The notes beneath the pieces are model-generated. The model ran no database searches. It saw only the letters and a program-made list of their open reading frames with translations, and had not been told where the DNA came from. Shown here piece after piece: positions 16,513-25,545 of a DNA stretch of 64,000 nt. Made by a program: the position numbers and the translations under genes. Source of the DNA: JAVVEH01 sp032251435 (lineage in GTDB: Bacteria > Verrucomicrobiota > Lentisphaeria > Oligosphaerales > MVZH01); contig JAVVEH010000004.1 of the NCBI GenBank assembly GCA_032251435.1, forward strand, positions 62,001 through 126,000, in the 5' to 3' direction. Within the stretch, counting starts at the first letter, position 1; each line of letters starts with the position of its first letter.

Positions 16513-17412
16513 ATGGATGTCAACATCATTTTAATCCAGTTGCTGACGTTTATGTCCGTGTTCTTACTGGTCACGGGGATTAAAACGATCATGACGGGCA
16601 AATCCGCTCCTGTGGGGACAACCAAAAAGCCGTTTCTCTTCGACTTTTTCGCCTCCGAAGTGAGCGCCTGCGCGAAATTAGCCGAACCGACCGTCTCGAC
16701 ACTGTTTCCGCAAAAGACCCGGCAGTTAAAGCTGGACATTCTGGCGGCCGCCCTTCCCCTCAAAGTCGAGGAGGTTCACGGCATGCAGGTTTTCGCGAGT
16801 GTGTGTCTGGGTTTTGGAGCGGCCGTGACCTTCTTTTTAATTACGCTGCATGGCGGTGTCACCGCCGGGGTTTTTTTGGGCGGTCTGTTTCTCGGCTGGG
16901 TTTCCCCCGCCATTTTTGTTTCGCGGGCGGCTCGGGCTCGTAAAGAAAGCATGTCCCGGGCGTTACCTTTCGCCATTGACTTGATCACCGTGGCGATGGA
17001 AGCCGGTCAGGATTTTGGCGGGGCGGTCCGGAATCTGGTCAATGAAAGTCCGGTGTCACCGCTGATCGAAACATTCGGAGTGATGTTGAAAGAAACAGAA
17101 CTGGGAAAATCCAGGGTTGAGGCATTACATGAAATGGCCAGCCGGGTTCAACTGGACGAATTCAACTCATTGGTGCAAGCTGTGGCCCAGGGAACCGAGA
17201 TGGGCAGCAGTATCGCCTACACGTTGAAAATACAAGCGGATGAAATCCGCCGAAGCCGCCATCACACTGCCGAGAGAAAGGCGGCCAGGGCCCCTTCCCT
17301 GATGTTGATTCCAATGGCGATTTTCATTCTTCCAGCCGTCTTTATTGTTATTTTCACCCCGGTGGCGCTGAGAGTTATGGACTCGGGTATTGGTAATTTC
17401 ATGGCAAAATAA
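16513..17412 (+). CDS. tadC: Tad inner-membrane platform protein TadC
   Basis: From ATG 16513 (MDVNIILIQLLTFMSVFLLV) the 299-aa product has the T2SSF domain DLITVAMEAGQDFGGAVRNLV ... EFNSLVQAVAQGTEMGSSIAYTL. C-terminal helices end PMAIFILPAVFIVIFTPVALRV. Open frame upstream to 16414 overlaps tadB and is not used. It completes the core pilus machine before the FHA-protein genes. Confidence 0.9.
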   Translation: MDVNIILIQLLTFMSVFLLVTGIKTIMTGKSAPVGTTKKPFLFDFFASEVSACAKLAEPTVSTLFPQKTRQLKLDILAAALPLKVEEVHGMQVFASVCLGFGAAVTFFLITLHGGVTAGVFLGGLFLGWVSPAIFVSRAARARKESMSRALPFAIDLITVAMEAGQDFGGAVRNLVNESPVSPLIETFGVMLKETELGKSRVEALHEMASRVQLDEFNSLVQAVAQGTEMGSSIAYTLKIQADEIRRSRHHTAERKAARAPSLMLIPMAIFILPAVFIVIFTPVALRVMDSGIGNFMAK

Positions 17413-17418
17413 CTGGAT

Positions 17419-19023
17419 ATGGAAGCAATGCGTTTAACAATTACTAAAGGCGCCGGCGAAGGGACTGTTTTTGACCTGAAGGAAGGGACCAACACCCTTG
17501 GCCGGTCCCGTTCTGTGGACATAAAATTAGACGCGCCGGACATTTCACGGCAGCATCTCGTGATCACCGTGACGGGAGAGGACGCGGTGGCTGAAAATCT
17601 GGGCCGGGCGGGCAGCGCCCTGAACGGAGTTCCCATTGACCAGCCCGTTTCCTTGATGTCCGGGGCGAAGCTGACCATCGGATTGAGCACGGAAGCGCTG
17701 TTTGAAAATCCGCGGGAATCGCGTCTCTCCCCGCCGCCGGTCGTCATCGACGAGCCCCCGAGCACCGATGAGACCGGCATCCAGTCGGGCTTCACACCAC
17801 CCGAGGAGGAAATCGATGCCACCGGTGTCGGAGACACTGGCATGGACACCCCGCCCTGGCGGCCACCCGCTCCCGAGCCGGCGGCGCAAGGAACGGGAAT
17901 GGGGTTTACCTACTTTCCTTCCGATTCTTCGGGGGACGTGTTTGATTCGGTGGTCGAAGGCGGCACCCAAATCATGCAGACCCGGCTGGCCAGCCAGGAG
18001 GAAATTGAACTGCTTAAACGGCAGCAGCAAAAAGAGGGCAAGATCCGGCTGGCCATGTGGGGAGGGGGGCTGGGATTTTTAGCTCTGCTCGCTCTCATTT
18101 TCTGGCCCCGGCAGGAAAAACCCGAAGACATGTTGACTTGGCCCAAGGGGGCGGAAGGAGATTATATGGACGCCTTCCTGCCGTCTCCCGTCTTCGGAAG
18201 CTATGCGGAAGGCGGCTATGATTTGGTGTTTCCGGGAGCTAAAGGCTGGCAACACCACACGGATGAAGCGGGGCGGTTAACGGTGCGGACCCCCATCGGG
18301 CGGGATCAAAATGTCACCATGACACTCATTCTCACCGAGACCGAAGACAAGAATGAACTCATTAAAACCCGGAAAGATTCCTTGAGCGATTGGATGGAAG
18401 CGATCAAACAGACCGAAGGACGCTGGAGCTTTGAAACACCGTCAGGCGATCTGTTTCTGGGAGGAGGCAACGGTATTCCGTGCATAACCGTTCCCTATCA
18501 CCGGGAAGACGATCAAGCCTGGTTTGGCATGGCCTTGTTTTTCCGCTATGGTTCACGGCGGATTGTTCTCCGCCGGGAAGTGCCGGCGGAAGAACGCGTG
18601 CGGGCGGAAGACATGGTTCTGAACCGCTTTTATGTCTATCCCTCGCCAGCCTGTGTCCGCGGGCATTGGGAAGGGGGCGGCGACATCGGCTCCGCCGACC
18701 CGGCGGATCAAATTCAGCAAGTGAGAATTGAACTGGAACAGGCTTCTCCACCCACCTGGCCCGCGATTGAAACACTGATCATGTCGGCGTTACGTAAAAC
18801 AGCCATGGCTGACGACACCAAAATGAACGAGGAAGCGGCCCGTTTGCTCACCCGCTTGCGGGAGAACCAGGATCGCTGGTTCAACGCCCAGAAAATCGCT
18901 TTTTTCAACGCCCAAGCCAAGGGCGACTTAAAACAAGTCAACCGGATCACCGAAATATGCAAAGGCGTATTTTCTGACCGGAGTGATCAACGATACTACG
19001 AAATCCGCAAAAACCAATGGTGA
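17419..19023 (+). CDS. Membrane protein with cytoplasmic FHA domain
   Basis: The 534-aa product begins with an FHA domain (about 5-95: LGRSRSVDIKL, SRQHLVI, ALNGVPI). A Pro/Glu-rich linker (about 95-160), a charged helix, and one membrane segment near 210-230 (WGGGLGFLALLALIFW) follow. The C-terminal 300 residues should be extracytoplasmic. One part of them (about 255-400) resembles a two-layer alpha/beta fold with LFLGGGNGIPC. This topology would let a cytoplasmic phosphothreonine signal reach the envelope side of the pilus machine. It starts 6 bases after tadC. No named family beyond FHA is recognised. Confidence 0.85.
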   Translation: MEAMRLTITKGAGEGTVFDLKEGTNTLGRSRSVDIKLDAPDISRQHLVITVTGEDAVAENLGRAGSALNGVPIDQPVSLMSGAKLTIGLSTEALFENPRESRLSPPPVVIDEPPSTDETGIQSGFTPPEEEIDATGVGDTGMDTPPWRPPAPEPAAQGTGMGFTYFPSDSSGDVFDSVVEGGTQIMQTRLASQEEIELLKRQQQKEGKIRLAMWGGGLGFLALLALIFWPRQEKPEDMLTWPKGAEGDYMDAFLPSPVFGSYAEGGYDLVFPGAKGWQHHTDEAGRLTVRTPIGRDQNVTMTLILTETEDKNELIKTRKDSLSDWMEAIKQTEGRWSFETPSGDLFLGGGNGIPCITVPYHREDDQAWFGMALFFRYGSRRIVLRREVPAEERVRAEDMVLNRFYVYPSPACVRGHWEGGGDIGSADPADQIQQVRIELEQASPPTWPAIETLIMSALRKTAMADDTKMNEEAARLLTRLRENQDRWFNAQKIAFFNAQAKGDLKQVNRITEICKGVFSDRSDQRYYEIRKNQW

Positions 19024-19026
19024 GCC

Positions 19027-21318
19027 ATGGGATCCAAAGAACTGAACATCCATTTGGAGGTTAACGGCCGACCGGTTCAGACCGTTCATAGTGGTGACAT
19101 CACGGGTGAATTGACCATTGGCCGCAGCCACTCATGTGATTGGGTCATTCCGAAAGAAGACAGCGTGGTGAGTTCAAAGCACGCCAGCTTAATCCCCAAA
19201 AAAGGGCGGATTTGGATTTACGACAACGGCAGTAAAAATGGTATTTACGTGGCTGGCAGACGGGTGGAGAAAAAACTCCTCGAACCCGGAGACAAAGTGA
19301 CCATTGGCAGTTGCTCCGTCACCGTGGATGAGGCCGGGAAGGGAATGGTCGAGAAAAAGCCCTCAAGCATTCTGGTCACACATGGCAATTTGAAGGGCAG
19401 GAGACTTGAACTCTCCGCCCCTGAGTCGGTGATTGGATCATCAACCGACGCGGATTTGCCGTTGATGGACATGCTGGTTTCCCGGCGGCACGCGGTGATC
19501 ACGAAAAAAGAGGATGACAGCTGCTGGATTATGGATCCGGGCAGTAAAAACGGTTTAAAGGTGAACGATGTTCCCCTGCCCGCCGAGAAAGAACGCCTGC
19601 TCAAGGATGAGGACCGGATTTCAATCGCCCAGTTTGAGTTGGTCTTCCATGACGGAGCGGTTCCCCACAATAATTATCAAGTCGTTTTGCGCCTCGGAAT
19701 TATCGGTGTCACCTTGCTCTTGACCTTGTTCGCCTACTGGGGTTACCAACACCTGCGCCCGTCGGCGGGCCTTCTTGTCAGCCAGGCCCGCAGGGCCGCC
19801 GCCCGGGAAGATTTCAGAAAGGCCGACGAGTTGCTCGACAGCGCTGAAGTGGCCCGCGGAGCGGATAAAAACAAACTTGAACGGGCGGATCTCGAGCGGA
19901 AGTTAACCATTTGGCGCAACACGATAAAACTGTGGGATGACGCCCGGGCCGCCCTCACCCGCGAAGACTGGATCGCGGCGTCACGGGCGCTTGGAGGACT
20001 CCAAGCCGAGCGGGAAAATGTCTGGACTTGGAATAAAAGCGCCTTGGAGGAAAAAGAAAAGGCCATGCTGGCCAAGCGAATTCTTGATTCCTATCACCGG
20101 GGCACCGAGGTCATGGAACAAGAAGACAGTGGTTTGGATGACATTCGTGACATCGCCGCGTCTCTCACCCGCGTCTTGGCTGACACGCCGTCCCCGGCCC
20201 CGCCGTACTTTGACAAATTACTGGTCAGAATGCGCGGCATGCGCGATGAGCTGAATGAAGCCATCAAACGCAATGTCGCCCTGGATGAGACGATCCACGC
20301 GATCACCTTGCAGTCCCCGCCTTTCGAAACGATGATCAAGGCGCTTAAGGAGCAAGCCGGGGGCGAACGGGGACAACTGCGGAAACGGGCGGAAATGACG
20401 CTGCAACCTGTCATGAGCCTGGCGAATAGTTTTCAAAAATTAAACGACATGTCCGAGCATCTCCGCCAAGTCCGATTTGATGACGCTCTGTCTGTCGACA
20501 TCGCGCTGCCCTCGCCTGAAAGCTGCGCGGTGGATCCCCGGTTATCCCAGAAACGTCAGGATTTCGCCGATATTCACACCTCCATCCAAAAAGCCGCCCG
20601 GCACGTGGCCTACCTGTATGGTCAGTTGGATCCCGAAATCAGTGTCAAGGGAAACATTCCCCCGTGTTTGACCGTCTTCGGCGATCCGGCCGCCATGGAA
20701 CGGGTGCTGGCGTGTGACATCATGGAAGGGAAGCTGCCTAAACGCGGCCGGGAGTCTCCACAAGGCGTGTATGACCAACTGGTGGGCAATGAGGAATTAT
20801 ACGAGTTTCTACGGGTGTTACCGGAGGAATTGGACCGGGAAATGCTGGGCACAACCATTGAAACCCGCTTAAGTCAGGCGGAAAGAGCCCTCAAAACCTG
20901 CGCAAGTTTTATCACGTACATGAACGATCCGGAGCGGTTATGGCTGGGGCACGGCCCCTTGGGAACCGTTGTGGAAAATTGCCGGAAGACCTTGGCGGCC
21001 CGTGACGCGCTGGTCTCGGCCATCGTTAAACAAACCGGACAACTGACCGGCCGCCGCTTTCTCATCTCCGGCGGCATCGCCTTGCGCTTGGCTGACAAGC
21101 CGGAAGAACTGATCTGCGGAGAAGAAAAGTTACAGAATAAAGTCATCGCTGAGTTCCGAAAACTGCGCTTGGATCTTGCCGCTCTAAACGCGGAATACGG
21201 CCGGAGCGCTCCCGAGCGCCAAATTGAAATCCGTGAGGAAATCATGAGCCGGGGATTGCCGGGTGACGCGATGGTACGTAGAATGTGGGCGGGACGGGAC
21301 GCGGCAAATGCCCATTAA
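19027..21318 (+). CDS. Double-FHA membrane protein with long extracytoplasmic helical domain
   Basis: Two FHA domains precede a membrane helix (about 218-240, VVLRLGIIGVTLLLTLFAYWGY) in this 763-aa protein. FHA1 (about 10-100) is canonical: IGRSHSCDW, SSKHASL, SKNGIYV. FHA2 (about 115-205) keeps SRRHAVI and GSKNGLKV. However, the usual G-R at its first loop is G-S (VIGSSTDAD), so phosphopeptide binding may be lost. The remaining 520 residues are charged and helical, starting with a TPR-like ARRAAAREDFRKADELLDSAE segment. The gene starts 3 bases after its FHA neighbour. It probably scaffolds the Tad apparatus. Confidence 0.85.
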   Translation: MGSKELNIHLEVNGRPVQTVHSGDITGELTIGRSHSCDWVIPKEDSVVSSKHASLIPKKGRIWIYDNGSKNGIYVAGRRVEKKLLEPGDKVTIGSCSVTVDEAGKGMVEKKPSSILVTHGNLKGRRLELSAPESVIGSSTDADLPLMDMLVSRRHAVITKKEDDSCWIMDPGSKNGLKVNDVPLPAEKERLLKDEDRISIAQFELVFHDGAVPHNNYQVVLRLGIIGVTLLLTLFAYWGYQHLRPSAGLLVSQARRAAAREDFRKADELLDSAEVARGADKNKLERADLERKLTIWRNTIKLWDDARAALTREDWIAASRALGGLQAERENVWTWNKSALEEKEKAMLAKRILDSYHRGTEVMEQEDSGLDDIRDIAASLTRVLADTPSPAPPYFDKLLVRMRGMRDELNEAIKRNVALDETIHAITLQSPPFETMIKALKEQAGGERGQLRKRAEMTLQPVMSLANSFQKLNDMSEHLRQVRFDDALSVDIALPSPESCAVDPRLSQKRQDFADIHTSIQKAARHVAYLYGQLDPEISVKGNIPPCLTVFGDPAAMERVLACDIMEGKLPKRGRESPQGVYDQLVGNEELYEFLRVLPEELDREMLGTTIETRLSQAERALKTCASFITYMNDPERLWLGHGPLGTVVENCRKTLAARDALVSAIVKQTGQLTGRRFLISGGIALRLADKPEELICGEEKLQNKVIAEFRKLRLDLAALNAEYGRSAPERQIEIREEIMSRGLPGDAMVRRMWAGRDAANAH

Positions 21319-23086
21319 TGAAACCCCTTTTTCCTGGTTGCGGACCGCGGCGGACAGTGATCCGGGGCGAATTCGCCAAAATAATGAAGACAGCTTCCTG
21401 TCATGTCCGCGGCAGGGCGTTTTCATGGTGGCCGACGGCATGGGCGGAGCGGAAGCCGGGGAAGTGGCCAGCGGCATGCTTAAACAAGAGATCGCCGCCT
21501 GTTGTGACCATCTTCCCGAGGATCCCTTGGAACGCTTCCAGTCGCTGGCGGACGGCATTCGGCGAGCCAATCGGAGGATCAAAGCCTTCGCTGAGGAAAA
21601 CTGGTTTAAAGGAACCGGCAGCACGGTTGTTCTTCTGGCGTTTGATCCCCAAACCGCCAGCCGGGCGATCGCGGTGTGTGTCGGCGACAGCCGCCTCTAC
21701 CGGTTACGGGAAAAAAAAATCAGCCAATTATCCCATGACCACACCATTGAGGCCAGCCTGTCCGGTGTCAAAAATCTTTCCAGCCGGTTTCGTGGCGTGC
21801 TGACCCGGACCGTCGGGTTTGACGATCGCCTCGAGCTTGACGTGATGGACATCGATGTCAAAGCCGGCGACATATTTCTTCTCTGTTCCGACGGATTGAC
21901 CGGTATGCTGAAAGATAAAGTCATTCGTAAAACACTCTTAGCCGACCCGAAACCGTCACCCGCGGCCACAGTGAGCGCCTTGATCGACCTGGCCAACAAA
22001 GCGGGCGGAAAAGATAATATCACGACTATCGTTATCCGAATCGGAATGGAGATACCGGCCGCGGACACCGCGGTCAAGCCGCTGGCGGCCGTCATCGCCG
22101 CCTGTCGCGGAACCGATGACGACGCGCCGACTCCACCGACGACGACACCGCCCGGGGGGCCCGCGCCGGACTCCGCGGACGCCGCGGCGCCGCCATGGGA
22201 CGGGCATGTGCCGGCGGAACTCACCACCCCCGCCAAGACCGTATACCTGGTTGACCGGTTGATCAGCGCCCATGGAGAGGGCTCGGTCTATCACGGAATT
22301 CGTCAGGAAGACGCGCGTCCTGTCGCCTTGAAAACAGGCACGGGGGGCAAAGCGCTGTGCCTGGAAAATGAGAAACGTCATTTAGACCGTCTGAACCATC
22401 CGGCCATTATCCAGTGCCTGGACAGTTTCGACACATCCGACGGGGCCGCTCTCCGGAAAATTCTTGTGCTTGAGTACCTGGAAAATCTTCCCGCCAACAC
22501 CCTGCGCGGACGCCTCCGCGCCGCTGGCGCCCTCCCCTTGGCGGAGGCGCTTGGTCTGTTTAATCGTTATTTGAAAGCGCTGGTGCACATGCACACCCTG
22601 TCGGAACCGATCGCCCACGGTGATCTCAAGCCGTCCAATCTTTACGCGCCGGAAAACACCCCGGAGATGGCGAAACTCTGTGATTTTGGCTCCGCCACGC
22701 GGTTTAAAGACATCCGGGACAAGCCCGTCGGCGGGTCTCCGGACTACTTGCCCCCCGAAGCCGCCGCGGGAATGTTCAACCGGAACCCCGCTCAAGCGGA
22801 TATTTTCGCCCTCGGATGTTGTTTATATGAAGCCTTGACTGGTGAACGGGCTTACCCCCGCCTTCCCGGTGATCCTGATCAGGCGCGGCAGATGCGGGCC
22901 AGCCAACGCCCGGATAAAACCCCTTGCTCATGGGCGGCTCCCGTTTTCCAAAAATATCCCCGACTGAAAGAAGTCGTGGCGAAATGTGTGGATCTGTCTC
23001 CAGACCGCCGTTATGAGAATATTCAGGCGTTTTACATTCATTTGACCGGCTTCGCCGAGTCCATTCACCAACCAACCAAAGAGTAA
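21308..23086 (+). CDS. PP2C phosphatase fused to Ser/Thr protein kinase
   Basis: Residues about 10-250 form a PP2C metal-dependent phosphatase: GRIRQNNEDSF, VADGMGG, GTGSTVVLL, GDSRLYRL, CSDGLTGML and GKDNIT. After a Pro-rich linker, residues about 310-580 form a protein kinase. It has a glycine loop (SAHGEGSVYHG), VALK, HGDLKPSN (near 437), DFGSATRF, GSPDYLPPE and DIFALGCCLYE. The HRD Arg is Gly (HGD), so this is a non-RD kinase. Both activities look intact. No membrane segment is visible. The start overlaps the previous gene by 11 bases. It is likely to write and erase the phosphothreonine marks read by the neighbouring FHA proteins. Confidence 0.93.
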   Translation: MPINETPFSWLRTAADSDPGRIRQNNEDSFLSCPRQGVFMVADGMGGAEAGEVASGMLKQEIAACCDHLPEDPLERFQSLADGIRRANRRIKAFAEENWFKGTGSTVVLLAFDPQTASRAIAVCVGDSRLYRLREKKISQLSHDHTIEASLSGVKNLSSRFRGVLTRTVGFDDRLELDVMDIDVKAGDIFLLCSDGLTGMLKDKVIRKTLLADPKPSPAATVSALIDLANKAGGKDNITTIVIRIGMEIPAADTAVKPLAAVIAACRGTDDDAPTPPTTTPPGGPAPDSADAAAPPWDGHVPAELTTPAKTVYLVDRLISAHGEGSVYHGIRQEDARPVALKTGTGGKALCLENEKRHLDRLNHPAIIQCLDSFDTSDGAALRKILVLEYLENLPANTLRGRLRAAGALPLAEALGLFNRYLKALVHMHTLSEPIAHGDLKPSNLYAPENTPEMAKLCDFGSATRFKDIRDKPVGGSPDYLPPEAAAGMFNRNPAQADIFALGCCLYEALTGERAYPRLPGDPDQARQMRASQRPDKTPCSWAAPVFQKYPRLKEVVAKCVDLSPDRRYENIQAFYIHLTGFAESIHQPTKE

Positions 23087-23088
23087 CT

Positions 23089-24180
23089 ATGCCGGATACG
23101 CGCGATAATTCTTTTCTTGTTCTCTTCCTTGAGCCAATTCGGTCTTACTTGGAAGATGACGATGTCTCTGAAATCATGATCAATGGCCCGGAGCAGATCT
23201 TTATTGAGCGAGAGGGAAAATTGGAACTGACACCGGCCCGGTTCGTCAGCGAACCGGCGTTGAAAGCCGCCGCGGTCAATATCGCCAAATCTGTCGGCCG
23301 CGTATTGACGGACGCGCAACCCCGGCTGGATGCCCGCCTTCCCGACGGCAGCCGTATTCACGCGGTGATTCCCCCCCTGGCCCGCTGCGGCACCACCATC
23401 GCCATCCGGAAATTCAAACAGGAGAAACTCACGATCACCAAATTAATCGATTTCGGCAGCATTTCCGTGCCGGGCGCGCAACTGTTGGACACGATTGTGA
23501 AAATCCACAAAAATGTGATGGTCTCCGGCGCCACGTCATCGGGCAAGACATCTGTTTTGAATGTGATGAGTGAATTCATTCAAGAAAAAGAACGCATTTT
23601 GGTGTTGGAAGACGCCAGTGAACTCCAGCTCCAAAAACCGCACACCGTTTATTTTGAAACTCGGAAACCCGACAAAAATGGCGAGGGAGAAGTCACCATC
23701 CGTGACTTGTTGCATTCGTCGTTGCGCCTCCGGCCTGACCGCTTGGTTATTGGCGAAATCCGCGGGGGGGAGGCGTTGGATCTTCTCCAAGCTCTGAACA
23801 CCGGCCACGCCGGCAGCATGTCCACAATCCACGCCAACAGCCCCCGTGACTGCCTGTTCCGCATCGAGACCTGCGCCTTGTTCAGCGGCATTGACATTCC
23901 CCTGGCCGCCCTGCGCGCTCAAGTCGCGTCCGCCATCGATGTCGTGGTGCACACCGCCCGGCTGCCGGACGGGAGCCGGAAAATCACCGAAGTCGCGGAA
24001 GTTCTCGGCTTGAAGGACGACAATTATGAGTTACGCCCCCTTATTTCCTTTCATCATCAGGGTCACGGGCAAGACGGAAAAATCAAGGGCGAGTTCACCG
24101 GTCACGGTGAGTTGCCCACGTTTTTCGAGGAAGCGGCCATGTTAGGTTTCCCGTTGAAACAGGAGATGTTTTCAACATGA
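23089..24180 (+). CDS. Second TadA/CpaF-type secretion ATPase, no FHA domain
   Basis: This 363-aa ATPase contains only the core of the family: DVSEIMINGPEQIF near the start, Walker A SGATSSGKTSVLN (near 148) and RPDRLVIGEIRGGEALDLL (near 215). Conserved arginines and ALNTGHAGSMSTIHANSP follow. It is shorter than the first TadA because the FHA domain and the helical leader are missing. Two ATPases in one Tad locus suggest separate extension and retraction motors, or separate pilus types. It begins 2 bases after the kinase gene and overlaps the next pilin gene by ATGA. Confidence 0.92.
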   Translation: MPDTRDNSFLVLFLEPIRSYLEDDDVSEIMINGPEQIFIEREGKLELTPARFVSEPALKAAAVNIAKSVGRVLTDAQPRLDARLPDGSRIHAVIPPLARCGTTIAIRKFKQEKLTITKLIDFGSISVPGAQLLDTIVKIHKNVMVSGATSSGKTSVLNVMSEFIQEKERILVLEDASELQLQKPHTVYFETRKPDKNGEGEVTIRDLLHSSLRLRPDRLVIGEIRGGEALDLLQALNTGHAGSMSTIHANSPRDCLFRIETCALFSGIDIPLAALRAQVASAIDVVVHTARLPDGSRKITEVAEVLGLKDDNYELRPLISFHHQGHGQDGKIKGEFTGHGELPTFFEEAAMLGFPLKQEMFST

Positions 24181-24440
24181 GACATACGATCCTCCATTTC
24201 CTGGCATGGTGCCGGCGCGTTTGGTGTTCAGAGAGGGGAGACGTGCTGGCCGAATATGCGGTTCTTCTGGTCATGATCATGGTTCCCCTGATCGGCGCAT
24301 CCGTGGGATTGGTCAACCCGGGAGGCGCCACATTCACGACCGAGGGCACCATCAATGGCGATGATTTCGGTGTGTTCGGCAACGCCATGGTCGCCGCCTT
24401 CCGGCGGATCATGTGCGGACTTTGCTTACCCATACCTTGA
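24177..24440 (+). CDS. Third Flp-type pilin or pseudopilin
   Basis: The 87-aa product has a basic leader, then G21 followed by DVLAEYAVLLVMIMVPLIGASVGLV: Gly at -1, Glu at +5 and Tyr at +6. Its mature part is short and ends CGLCLPIP with a Cys pair. It differs from the two YHDSMHK-ending pilins. Translational coupling to the second ATPase (ATGA overlap) suggests that the two work together. Confidence 0.8.
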   Translation: MRHTILHFLAWCRRVWCSERGDVLAEYAVLLVMIMVPLIGASVGLVNPGGATFTTEGTINGDDFGVFGNAMVAAFRRIMCGLCLPIP

Positions 24441-24534
24441 TTGAAATATCGATCGGAGACACAGTCGTCCCATGGGATGAAAACCTGGAACATTCTCCAC
24501 AATCTTGTCCAACCAAGCTCCAAAGGAAAAAAGA

Positions 24535-25545
24535 ATGACTAAACAACTCATCATCGGGCTGACCATCGCCATGGCTGTTGTGTCATGGGCGGAGGACGCG
24601 CCACAGAAAAACACGAGTGAAAAGGACACGCTTATGGTAACCACCGCGCTGACCGCCGCCGCGTTTAGAAAAGACGCCAGCGGCGACATCGACGCCGCGG
24701 TTAAGAAATGGGGCTCTGAGTTTTTTCAAAACAAGTGGCGCCGGTCTGTGATGACAATGTTTGAGAAGACAGAAAAAATCGAATGGCATGATTTTTTCTC
24801 CGGTGCCGTGGTCTGGGCAGGTGCCACGCAAGCCCAGACCGGCATTTCCGCCTGCTACAATCCTTGGAGTGACGCGATCGTCCTGCTGAAAATCGAGGGA
24901 TCCCCCACCGCTCAAAAACTTACTGATTTCGCCGTCGTGTGTGGCGAAAGCTGGCGGGAGGAAACCCCAAAAACGGCGGCCGAACTGTTCCATTTGAACC
25001 ATGACACCGACCCGCTGCTTATTCAGTTGGCCAGTTACTATAACCGGACATTGGATATCTTTAAACAAGTCTACCAAACCCCGGGGAAAGCCGAGCTGAT
25101 GCCCGGAGACTTTGGGAAACGCTTCGCTCCGCCTGACGAGGAACTGGCGCTGATCAAAACGCGGATGATTCACCGCCTGTACATGTATCAGCAACTGTTT
25201 AGCGGTAAACACACATCCATAAAAACGCTGGCGGGCGACATCGTCGCGGCGATCCATGCCGACGGTGACGAGTTGGTCAACATGATGACCCCTGGCGCCT
25301 CAGCGGAAGCCGCGGCCATGTACCGGGAGCTGCCGGCCCCGTTCCGCCAGGAAGTGGGCCCTATTTACTTCGCGACACAGGGAAAGGGATTTATCCTGGC
25401 CTTTGTCAGCGCTAACGCCCCGAAATATGTGCTGATCATATCCAGTCCGGACACCGCGGATGAAAACAAAAAACTAAGCTGTGAATGTCTTGACTTGGAC
25501 GTTTCAAAACAAACACTGAACCTTTGGCGTGAGGTGGCGAAATGA
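24535..25545 (+). CDS. Secreted protein of unknown function downstream of the Tad locus
   Basis: From ATG 24535 (MTKQLIIGLTIAMAVVSWAED), preceded by AAAGGAAAAAAG, the 336-aa product has a clear signal peptide. It then forms a soluble alpha/beta domain with a few Cys but no recognisable catalytic motif. An earlier in-frame start at 24505 would extend the polar N-terminus and is less likely. It overlaps the next gene by 4 bases (ATGA), so the two are a coupled pair. It could be a pilus accessory or a secreted substrate. Confidence 0.75.
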   Translation: MTKQLIIGLTIAMAVVSWAEDAPQKNTSEKDTLMVTTALTAAAFRKDASGDIDAAVKKWGSEFFQNKWRRSVMTMFEKTEKIEWHDFFSGAVVWAGATQAQTGISACYNPWSDAIVLLKIEGSPTAQKLTDFAVVCGESWREETPKTAAELFHLNHDTDPLLIQLASYYNRTLDIFKQVYQTPGKAELMPGDFGKRFAPPDEELALIKTRMIHRLYMYQQLFSGKHTSIKTLAGDIVAAIHADGDELVNMMTPGASAEAAAMYRELPAPFRQEVGPIYFATQGKGFILAFVSANAPKYVLIISSPDTADENKKLSCECLDLDVSKQTLNLWREVAK

